From assembly GCA_047967505.1 (NCBI GenBank), contig CM106540.1: 64,000 bases of DNA; one strand, written 5' to 3'. The notes beneath the pieces are model-generated. The model saw only the letters and a program-made list of their open reading frames with translations, was not told the origin of the DNA and did not search any database. Position numbers and translations under genes: made by a program. Positions within the stretch are counted from its first letter, which is position 1, and each line of letters starts with the position of its first letter. Of the stretch, positions 22,152-31,114 are shown piece after piece. Source of the stretch: Dipteris shenzhenensis (taxonomy: Eukaryota > Polypodiophyta > Polypodiopsida > Gleicheniales).

Positions 22152-24059
22152 TGTGACATGACGTTGGGGGTAATAAACTTCACCCATCTGTTCACTTCTT
22201 ACTGCTTTTGAGCTGAGTGATAGAGATATTCATCACTAGGAAAGGAAAATTAAAAAGAACCTTTTATACCAAGAGAACACACCATAATATCCTCCCTTAG
22301 ATGAGAATGAAGATGGTAACATCCCAAGTGATGTTGTACTCAAGCATAGGGAGAAGGAAAGGATCAGCAGAGGCCATAATCTCAGCAAGCTGGTCTGCGC
22401 CAAAGAGAAGAGCGATACATTGTTGAAAGAAGATCCTGCGGCTCAACATGACATGAACTGATATATATCTAGGAGTTTGAAGGGGATGATTGGGTCGGAT
22501 GGGTAGGTTCCCGGGAAACATTGCACCTCCTTCATAGATACCTTTACAATTACCTCAAAACACTCTCCAAAATATCATAAGACACAGAGACCCATAACTT
22601 TTAGCAAAGACATCATATCAAATATTCAAACACATATTGAGATGCACCTTGAAATGGGCTTCGCTTTGATATAAGTTTTGTAAGAAACAGAGAAGCGGTC
22701 GGAAAGATATGGGCAGTTTACTGGACGGGGTAAAAACTGTCTAAAAAAGAAACAGTCACACACAGAGAGTCATATATTTTTGGTTTGAAATCTAATACAA
22801 TAATTGAAGAAATAAGATGATGCTCCTTGAAGAGAGCTTCACGCTGATATAAGTTTCGTCCAAATCGGACCACGAGCAAAAAGTTATGAGCAAAATACTA
22901 ACAGAGGGTCAAACTGTCATGAAAAACACCTACTCCTTCTACTGGTGCCGACTTGGGAGAATACTACCTCCATGCTTAGACTTCATCAACGATCCAAGTC
23001 CCATAGAGGTCGCCTAAGAGGGAAGGAAGAGCTCCCTTTGTGACTTGGGAAATAGATAAACCATGTATGCGCAATGAGCGGCCGAATAGACAACACTTTT
23101 GAGCACTTTGGAAGAGAAAACAATGGAAAAAGGGAAGAGACACTCAAGAGAGAGAACTTGAAGTGACCTTCATTACCAATAGAGTGAGACTCCACTCCAA
23201 TGCAACTCAAAATACTACAAACACAAGGGAGGAGAAGAGGTTTCATACGTACAAGAGGGAGCGAAAGCTCCAAGACTACTCATAGAGAGAGAATAAACTA
23301 GAGAGAGATGGACTCAAGAGTCTACATAAGAGAATATCTACAAGAGGGAGAGAAGGCTCATGGAAGAGGCTTGAGGAGACTAGGGCTACAACAACATGAG
23401 GCCTAATGGTGGAAGAGATGATGAATAAGGGAGAGGAGGGCTCCTTTTATAGAGATTTTGTCACCCTCCTTCACCCATTTACAATTACTGCCTGTAGATT
23501 CCTTTCCCCATCAATCACATAAGCCCATATGTCACCATCCATGTCCTTTTTGGCTACTCTTGCCATGTGTCCCATCAAAAGATGCTCAAGACTCTTAAAA
23601 TATTGAGAAAGCCAAGAGTCTCCCCACATGGAGCCCATAGGGACCCTCTCTTTTCCAAATGTCCACATCCTCCTTATTCCACATAGGAATTCTAGAAGGA
23701 TTCCTCTTGACTCCACACTCCTCCACATGCCTTCCACATGCTTGGCATGTGGCCTCTCTTATATTATTGGAACACAGGGACATGAGCCCACCTCTTTATA
23801 TGACTCACTCTTCCTATTTTCTAAAAACCCCATAATATCCCATACACAAATAACTCTCACCCCATACTAAGGTATTTATCATTTATACACATGGTATTTA
23901 CAATGATCCATTACACTCATCCTCTCAATCCCATACAATATGTTAGAAAATAGAAATAAGTGAGAGCTGCTAGGCTATCACTTGATATTCAAACTCCTAT
24001 CAAACATAGAGAAAAACAATACCAATGCCAAATAAAAAATATCAATTTTTGGCATCACA
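22152..24059 (-). repeat. 3' LTR of gypsy-1, about 1.9 kb
   Basis: On the minus strand it begins TGTGATGCC right after the polypurine tract and ends GTCATGTCACA at 22152. The leftmost 520 bp (22152-22675) match 35662-36187 closely. The remaining 1.4 kb has no partner in the window because the other LTR is truncated. The open frames inside (for example 22986-23273 and 23471-23737) show no known domain. Confidence 0.85.
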
Positions 24060-24080
24060 TCTTCCCCCCCCCCCATCAGA
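24060..24080 (-). other. polypurine tract of gypsy-1
   Basis: The plus strand shows 'cttcccccccccccatcag'. On the minus strand this is an 11-G purine tract directly before the TGTGATG start of the 3' LTR, the expected site of plus-strand DNA priming. Confidence 0.85.
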
Positions 24081-24119
24081 TCCTCTCTAGTGACAAAGAG
24101 GGTCTACTAGCCCTCAAGG

Positions 24120-24471
24120 TGGTCAAGCATAGAAGAATTTAAGGCGATACTCATTGGTGCGTCTGGGTATCACCATGCCGTCAATGTCTTCAAGCTGATA
24201 GGTTTCATTGGTGGCATTCATACACATCCTTATGGAGGCGTGGCCAAAAGTAACCAATCTTTGCTTGTTGTGGAGCTAACCCTCGAGGAAACATGCCTTC
24301 TTTCACATATTGCTGAGCATCTTGCAGTTCTGGCCATCCAGTTTCTACCAAAGAAACCACCCCCCGGTCTTCTACTACAATGGCTTGAGTAGCCAACTCA
24401 TCTGCCCTTTGATTTTCTTTTCTGTTTATATGAACAAACTTGCAAAAATCAAACTGACTACATAGTGCCAT
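24120..24471 (-). pseudogene. gypsy-1 integrase remnant: zinc-finger start fused to C-terminal tail
   Basis: The frame from 24471 begins in the tail of the second RNase H (VHINRKENQRADELA), runs through a linker and reaches GYFWPRLHKDVYECHQ, the start of the integrase zinc-binding domain, then stops at 24205. A second frame immediately below, from about 24214 to 24125, reads ATNETYQLEDIDGMVIPR...LKFFYA and a stop. This is the usual extreme C terminus of Ty3/gypsy integrase. In gypsy-2 (46238-47200) these two points are separated by about 1 kb of integrase. The DDE core is therefore deleted here. Confidence 0.82.
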
Positions 24472-24490
24472 AGCCTTTTGATTAAGCTCC

Positions 24491-24910
24491 TTAAAATGAG
24501 GACTTCTTGTAATGCCCTTGTATTTGCTTTATAATAAGCTGAGAATCTCCTCTTACTTCCAATTCTTTAACTTGACTTTGAAGACAACCCTCCAAACCAA
24601 TAATCAAAGCATTATACTTAGTAGCATTGTTAGTTGTGGTACCTGGAAGCTCTTGTCCTCTTGCCCACACCTCTTGACCTTTAGAATTCATCAAGACTAT
24701 CCCCCCGGCTCCTTGTTGGCGTGAAGGACTAAAAGCCCCATCAAAATACAAGACAAAAGCTGTTGGTGGTGTCTCCCTTTCATCATTAATGTCCTCCTTA
24801 TATTTTTTTTCTTCTCTTAGATCCTGCCGTCCTATGAGCAAATCTGCCATAGTAGACCTAGTGGTATTTTCAGTGACAAAAGAGAAAGAGAACTCTTGAA
24901 GCTCTGACAA
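24491..24910 (-). pseudogene. gypsy-1 second (archaeal-type) RNase H, catalytic Glu replaced
   Basis: A 139-codon frame starts at the end of the first RNase H (ENTTRSTMADLLIG) and enters the added RNase H domain: LYFDGAFSPSRQQGAGGIVL, then NNATKYNALIIGLEG, then LEVRGDSQLIIKQIQG. The first Asp (FDGAF) and the GDS Asp are present. The position that is Glu in the sister element (NNQAEYAAL in gypsy-2) is Lys here (NNATKYNAL). In active elements this domain is thought to help remove RNA during reverse transcription. Confidence 0.85.
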
Positions 24911-24954
24911 CCATTTTGCAAATCTGCCCCCAAGGTTAGGCTTGCGAACTAGAT

Positions 24955-25330
24955 ATGCTAATACAGACTAAGAGGTAAGGAAGAAAAATGGCCAAGGTAA
25001 TAAATAAGAGCGAAACTTTTGACTGAAAACACCAAAGAGAGGGCTTGCTGCTCCATTTCTTCATACCTTGTTTCCACCTCTGTAAGCTGTCAGCTGGCAT
25101 AATAGATGGGTTGCATTCTACCTGCCTCTTCTTTTTGTAGCAATATAGTAGTAACTAAATGCAAAGATACACTTGGATTTACATAAAAGTCTTGAGACCA
25201 ATTAGGAGGCTTCAATATTGGGCCCTTACTCATGGCCTCCTTAAGTTGCTGAAAAGACTTGTTGCTCCACACCCCATTGGAAAGAAACTCCTTTTCCTGT
25301 CAATAAGTTCATGGGGTGCACTATCTCTAT
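24955..25330 (-). pseudogene. gypsy-1 first RNase H (RT-linked), fragmented
   Basis: The piece at 25272-25090 reads SNKSFQQLKEAMSKGPILKP, then a VNPSVSLHLVTTILLQKEEAGRMQPIYYAS stretch, typical of the RT-linked RNase H of Ty3/gypsy elements. The expected catalytic region further on is interrupted by stops between 24960 and 25090. Confidence 0.8.
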
Positions 25331-25397
25331 GAAATCATCACAAAAGCATTGATAATACTTGCTCTTTCCTAGAATTCTGTGAACACTAGTGGCACTC

Positions 25398-25880
25398 TCA
25401 GGACATGGCAATGCCATGACACTTGCTAGGATTTAGACACCCTTTTGCTTCATCAATCCTAGCTAAGGCCATCTTTAACTTCTCCATGTGATCTATGTGC
25501 CGAGAATAAATGCAAAAATCATCCAAAAACACCCTAAAGAACTTTCCCAAGTAAGGCTCGAGCACTTGACTCATGAACCTTTGAAATGTAGCTGGTGCAT
25601 TGGTCAACCCAAAAGGCATCAGTCTGTAAGCAAAAACTCCCCAAGGTGTGACAAATGATGTTTTTGTTTGATCTTCCTCCCAAATACGAATTTGAAAGTA
25701 CTCAAAATACCCATCACATATAGAATACATCTCATGCCCTGCTACTTGGTCTAGTATTTCATCTTGAAATGGCAAAGGAAAATGATCCCTCTTAGTGCAT
25801 GCATTCAAAGGATGAAAGTTCACACAAACCCTATTTCCTTTCTATGGTGTGACAACTACAGGAGATATCCATTCTGAATC
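25398..25880 (-). pseudogene. gypsy-1 reverse transcriptase fragment
   Basis: The 141-codon frame at 25823-25398 holds NACTKRDHFPLPFQDEILDQ, then a degenerate ICDGYFEYFQI block, FVTPWGVFAYRLMPFGLTNAPATFQ and the catalytic VFLDDFCIYS (family Y-x-D-D). It reaches the LNPSKC motif. The segment just upstream (25840-25880, a duplicated 'gaatcaacaa') is damaged and the N-terminal fingers are out of frame. Confidence 0.88.
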
Positions 25881-26161
25881 AACAATTCTGAATCAACAAT
25901 AGGAAAGATGAATCCCACCTCAAGTAGTTGTGTTACCTCTTTCTTTAGTACCTCAGCTTGGATCACCCCCAATCGCCTTAAGCGTTGCACAACTGGCTTG
26001 CTTTCTGGCTTCAACTCAATCTTGTGCTCCACAAGAGAGACTGGTCGAACCTATGAATTGCTTCTTGCAAAGAGACATAGAAAATCATCTAGCATATCCA
26101 AGTATTGGAGCTTCTCACTACCTGATAGAGAATCACCAAGAAGCTCTTCATTGCGTTGGCA

Positions 26162-26898
26162 TCATTTAGTGTGCTCCACATCCTCCACATGAAGTGTCTC
26201 TACAGGATCTTCTTGTACCACCACGTTGTTCCCTCCTGACTCATCCCAATCAACACCAAGACAAAGACCAAAGGCCACTCCTTCCACCTCACCCTCTGAG
26301 TTGGACTCCTTGGAGCTACACCCTATCTCTTCTTCTTCATCGGTTAAGTCAGAGCTCAAACTCTTTGATGTTGAAGACTCCTCCTTGACAACTTCATTTT
26401 TGCGCCTTCTAATGTTGTAGCGCACCTTCTTATCATTTCCCTGCAAAATCAATTCTCCAGTATCCCACTTTTGAACAGCCTTCACCTTGCATACCCAAGG
26501 CCTTCCCAAAATCAATGGATAGGCACATGCATCTGGCTTGGTAGGGATCACCTGAAAAGTCACCGGCATAGAAATTCCAGATACATCTACTTCTAGATTC
26601 TTCACAACTCCCAAGGTCTTAACCCTAGTGTTGTCAGCCAATTCGATGCAATAAGGAGAGGTCATACTAGAGTATTTTAAATCAGCATCTATCATGGTCT
26701 TCTCACTCATGACATTAATCGATGCACCTGTACACATTAGAAATCACTTGACCATCAATGATCACATCAACCACAGGTACATCATCTTCACCAACATCTA
26801 TATCTACCTTTTGAACAATAACAATGTCACTTTTCTTCTTTGACACTCTTGTCCTTGCTAGCTTTTCCCATTCCTTCCATAGTTTTGGAGACAAAGCA
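26162..26898 (-). pseudogene. gypsy-1 gag-pol linker and aspartic protease, active site deleted
   Basis: The frame entering from 26898 reads LSPKLWKEWEKLARTRVSKK and reaches VIIDGQVISNVY. The next frame (26737-26162) begins with CTGASINVMSE and continues with a retropepsin-like IELADNTRVKTLGVVKNLEV...VIPTKPDACAYPLILGRPWV. The family signature is DTGASxNVM(S/P). Here a few bases are missing at 26730-26740, which removes the catalytic Asp and shifts the frame. An acidic, Ser/Glu-rich tail follows. Confidence 0.82.
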
Positions 26899-26903
26899 AG
26901 TAA

Positions 26904-27147
26904 TGACAAAGTATGAAGAGCAGAGAGGAGAAGAGTGGAGATGAGGAGAGAGGGCACAACTAGAGAGCACACCACAAATGACTTACTGTAGACTAGATTT
27001 AGTTGAAAAAATAGAATATATACAATCCCATTTAGGGTTAGGGTTAGGGGATCTAACCCTTTCCTTTATAGGACTCTATAAGGTTAGTGCTATGCACATA
27101 TGATGACGTGATGGTGCTATGCACACATGATCACATGACTCTCAACA
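26904..27147 (-). repeat. 3' LTR of Copia-1
   Basis: 244 bp, plus-strand ends TGACAAA and CTCAACA, matching 33668-33924 with a small indel near the end. It contains 'tttagggttagggttagggg' followed by 'atctaaccct', a telomere-like inverted motif also present in the other LTR. Confidence 0.9.
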
Positions 27148-27310
27148 CCTTCCCTCAAGGGTTAGGGTTAGGGGATCTAACCCTTTCCTTTATAGGACTC
27201 TATAAGGTTAGTGCTATGCACATATGATCATGTGATGGTGCTATGCACACATGATCACATGACTCTCAACGCCTTCCCTCAAGATCAACATCATGAAGTA
27301 GGCCTTCCCT
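27148..27310 (-). repeat. polypurine tract and partial LTR duplication in Copia-1
   Basis: Immediately inside the 3' LTR lies 'ccttccctcaag' (minus-strand TTGAGGGAAGG, a polypurine tract). A second copy of the distal LTR part (from 'gggttagggttagggg' to 'ctctcaac', about 27160-27276) follows, and then the same polypurine phrase again, twice. The 3' end of the element was thus duplicated locally, including its priming site. Confidence 0.85.
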
Positions 27311-27401
27311 CAAGATGATGATTCTGGGGAATTGAAGAAGGACTGAGCATTATATTCCACCACACCCCTTTAATGGGAATGTCCTTCCTCTGCGTCACTA
27401 G

Positions 27402-27719
27402 TCAGTGTTTCTCGAATAGCTCTTTACCAAGTGGTTTGGTAAAGATGTCTGCAACATTCTCTTTGCTATCACAATGCTGCAGTGTGATGTCACCAAGTAA
27501 CACTCTTTCTCTGATAAAGTGCTCTCTAACATCAATGTGCTTTGTCCTACAGTGATATACTAGATTCTTGGCCAATGCTTGAGTCGATTGATTATCACAG
27601 TATATTGTTGTTGGCTTTGACTCATCAAAGTAATCTGTTTCTGACAATAGTCTTCTGAGCCATATAGCCTCACATGCACCTGTAGTGAGTGCTCTATATT
27701 CTGCTTCGGTCAAAGACAA
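27402..27719 (-). pseudogene. Copia-1 RNase H
   Basis: The 105-codon frame starts MSLTEAEYRALTTGACEAIW. It continues with IYCDNQSTQALAKN, KHIDVREHFIRE and NVADIFTKPL, the standard Copia RNase H order including the catalytic D-N-Q and D-I-F-T-K motifs. The Glu in T-E-A-E-Y is kept. It would be functional in isolation but is cut off from the RT by upstream stops. Confidence 0.93.
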
Positions 27720-28019
27720 AGAAACAGTTGGCTATTTGTTTGACAACAATGATATAGCACCTTGACCAAGGAAAAATGCATATCCCTGTGTCAATCTCCT
27801 GGTCTCATGATCTCCGGCATAGTCACTGTCACAGTATCCCATGCAACCGTGGATGACTTCCTCTATATTCTATCCCAAACGGTCTTGTACCTCTGATGTA
27901 TCTCAAGACTCTTTTGGCTGCATTCCAGTGAGACTGTTTTGGATTTGCCATAAATTATGCTAGTGAGCTTACTCCATAACAAATATCTAGCCGAGTGATA
28001 GTCATGGTCAGATATATAA

Positions 28020-28860
28020 GAGATCCAATGAGCTGCCTGTAGTACCTATCATTGACTGTAGGCTTTTCTAAATCTTTAGTAAGTTTCAAACTCTATTCCA
28101 TAGGAGTGGCTGTAATCTTACAATCTGCCATATGAAACTTCTTCAGGAGACTATCAACATACTTGAGCTGACTCATGAATGTGCTATCTGAATCTTTCCA
28201 GAACTCAATTCCAAGACAATAGTGCATAAGTCCAAGATCTTTCATGTCAAACTCTACAGATAAGTCTTGTTTCAATTTTCTGATGAGGCTATCCTTGCTT
28301 CCTATCATAATCAGATCATCTACGTACAAAAGTGCAATAGTAATGTCTTGCCCTTGAACTTTGTAGTAGAGAGTATGATCTGCATTGGACTTCATGTATC
28401 CCAGATGAGAAAAATACTTATCAATTCTGCGATACCAACTTGTGGGTGCTTGCTTTTAGCCGTAGAGACTCTTCTTGAGATGGCAAATGTTATTCTCCTA
28501 TCCGAGTTCAACATAACGTGCTGGTTGTTGCATGTAGACTTCCTCATCTAGATAACCATTGAGAAATGCATTCTTGACATCGAGCTGATACACATTCCAT
28601 TTGTTGAGTGTCGCTAGTTATATCAAGAACTGTATGGAATCCATCTTTGCTACTGGAGCATAAGTCGCATCATAATTTTGACCATATCGCTGTGCAAATC
28701 CTTTTTCAACTAGTCTGGCTTTGTATCTTTGAATACTTCCATCTAAATTGTACTTCACTTTGTATACCCATTTGTTTGCTATGGCCTTCTTTCTTGGTGG
28801 AAGGTCGCATAATTCCCAAGTATTATTCTTATACAAAGCATTCATTTCTTCATTCATAGC
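28020..28860 (-). pseudogene. Copia-1 reverse transcriptase, with in-frame stops
   Basis: The RT begins in the 264-codon frame ending at 28618 (NTWELCDLPPRKKAIANKWV, then YNLDGSIQRYKARLVEKGFAQ). It carries on after stops with [19 protein letters not shown] near 28540, the catalytic LLYVDDLIMIGS at about 28310-28345 (frame 28395-28093), and DLGLMHYCLGIEF. At least four stop codons interrupt it (near 28617, 28490, 28455 and 28092). The catalytic YVDD box itself is intact. Confidence 0.9.
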
Positions 28861-29700
28861 AGTTTGCCATTCTGGCTTGTCTACTACATCTTCGAAGTAC
28901 ACTGGCTCTTCTGTAGCCATGATGGTAGTCCTAAGAGCATAGTTGGTGGTTTCCACCTGGATTGCTTTGCCTTTCTGAGCATATGTCAATCTGGCTGGTG
29001 GTTTGCTTTCCCTAGTAGACCATCTAAGTTGATGTGGCTCTGCTTGGGGTGTTGCTGGAAATTCTTGCTCTTCTTCATCAACCTGTTCTGTAGATGATTG
29101 TGAAGTCGATGGTTCTATCTCCTGTGTAGGTGAGGTTTTCCATTCTGATTCCTCATCAAAGATTACATCTCTGGAGATAATGACCTTGTGATTGATGGGA
29201 TCATACAATTTGTATGCTTTGCTTTTTTCACTATAGCCAACCATGATGCATTTGTGTGACTTCGCATCCAATTTTTTGCGATGATCATCATGTATGTGGG
29301 CATATGCTATGCAACCAAATATGTGGAGATGCCCAATGTGTGGCTTGTGTCTAGTGAGTGCTTCATAAGGAGTCATACCCTGTATCGGTTTGGTAGGAAG
29401 CCGATTAAGCAAGTAGTTTGCTGTAGCTATTGCTTCTGCCCAATACTAAGTTAGTTCGCTTTTGTTTGCCGAAGCAGCATGCTTCGCAAACTTTTCCAAG
29501 AAAGTGTAGCTTTGGAATCCCAATTGCCATATTCTAATTCCTGAGATCTAACAAGTACTTGAAGTTGACATGACCATATCTCTTGTGCCATTTTGCAGAT
29601 AGTGGCATCTGTTGCGGTTGAGCTGACATGGCATGCTTATCTGGTACTATAGCTAGCATTCTGTATAAGCGTCCTTCCTTGACACCTTTTGCTACTAGCT
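28860..29700 (-). pseudogene. Copia-1 integrase with the DDE core missing
   Basis: Just below 29700 the minus strand shows a GAG-pre-integrase region (an RYGHVNFKYLLDL-like stretch, then C-x2-C and 'FGKQ') in broken frames. It then jumps directly to EAIATANYLLNRLPTK near 29410. The C-terminal part is kept: GMTPYEALTRHKPHIGHLHIFG, then KCIMVGYSEKSKAYKLYDP and an acidic, Gln/Ser-rich hinge before RT. The space between the zinc-binding part and the C-terminal part is far too short for the catalytic D,D-35-E core, so that core is deleted. Confidence 0.82.
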
Positions 29701-31114
29701 AACATCTTTTGGATTTGTCTCTGATAGTGCATTCATCACCATCGAAGATGACTCTGTAATTGTGTTCTGTCATTTGACCTACTGACAAAAGTTCTTGCTG
29801 AGCTTCAGAACATAGAGCACATCTTTCACCAATCCTTTCGTACCAGTGAAATTGTTCATAGGGATAACGCCAATCCCTTGAACTAGATTCGGTGTATTGT
29901 CTACTATGTAGATGACATTCTTCTGTCCTTCTAATGGCTTCATTTCTGTGAACCATTCCTAATGATTTGTCATGTGAGATGATGCACCGCTGTCGATATA
30001 CCAAGGATCCTGTTCCACTTGATCGACTTGATAGCTGAAATCCTCTTTGGGATTGTAATCAGCGTCTAGATACACTGTATCAGTTTAATTCATTTCCTCG
30101 CTTGCAAGAAACATATTTCCATGTTCATTTGCAAAATGACTGTGACTAGAATGTCCACCACGATGATTTCCTCTGCCTCGAAAATTCCCTCGATTACTGC
30201 TGGTGGATTGATCGCCTTGGTTGTACTGCTTCTTGCTGCAATCTCTTTCATTGTGTCCAAACTTGTGACAATAGTTGCACTGGATGTTTGACACATTGGT
30301 GGATGCATTCCCTCATCCTTGAAATCTTCCTTGGTTGAAATGATCTCCTCTTTGCTAATTCTGATGCTGCTGAGGATGATACTGATGCTAATGTTGATGT
30401 TGATTTTGATTTTGTTACTGATGATGACCACTTTTCTTGTATGATGTACCTCTGCCTCTGCTTTTGTTTGAAGCTGTGAATGCTTGATCATTAGAATGAC
30501 CTTTACGTGCTTGGATGGCTTGAGTCCTGAGTTCTTTAACAAGTAGGACTGACTAAAGTTCTTCTAGTGTCGGAATTTACCATTGGATGGCAACACTCTA
30601 GACTAGATTCTCATATCCTTCTCCTAGTCCATTCAAGATTACTTGAACCATTTTTGCAGGGTTCATAGTCTTTCCTGCTCCTTCAAGTTGATTGTTGTAG
30701 TCTTTTATGCAGAGTACATAAGCATGATCAGTTTCACTACTGTTGTGATGTCTTGACTATGTTGAGTTATCCTAGCATGACATCTTGCACATTTTGCTTG
30801 ATCAGATGATAGCCATACTTGTCTTTCTTATCCCATTCTGCCTGAGCTTGGGCAATGGCAGGATCTACTATAGGCGCGAAAACTGTTTGTGTAGCTGTAG
30901 ATCCCGTTGTAGATCATGTTGCTGGTGTTGTGACAACAGATGGAGTAGAGCTACTTGTGGTTGGATCGTCCAATGGTCTAGGTGTAGACCCATCGACATA
31001 CTCCCATTTGTCCTGAAGTACAAGAATGGTCTCCATTCGGTATTTCCATGTATCGTAATTGGAGTTGTCTAACTTAGCAGATGCCTCCAAATTGAGGTTG
31101 CTAGTTATAAACAT
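29701..31114 (-). pseudogene. Copia-1 gag and protease, broken
   Basis: Gag starts at 31114 with MFITSNLNLEASAKLDNSNY, then W-KYRMETIL, the usual N terminus of Copia gag. Its middle is interrupted by stops and frameshifts (30540-30910). A CCHC knuckle (CNYCHKFGHNERDC) is at about 30285-30245 in the 69-codon frame 30294-30085. The protease motif WYIDSGASSHMTNH lies near 30005-29960 and is followed by a stop. A Gln/Asn-rich low-complexity part (CAG/CAT repeats near 30340-30420) separates gag from the knuckle. Confidence 0.85.

Noticed and set aside
27035-27180. Possible interstitial telomere repeat.
   Set aside because: Only two to three TTAGGG-like units occur, they are part of the Copia LTR, and the same motif recurs in the other LTR at 33800. 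It is not a remnant of a telomere.
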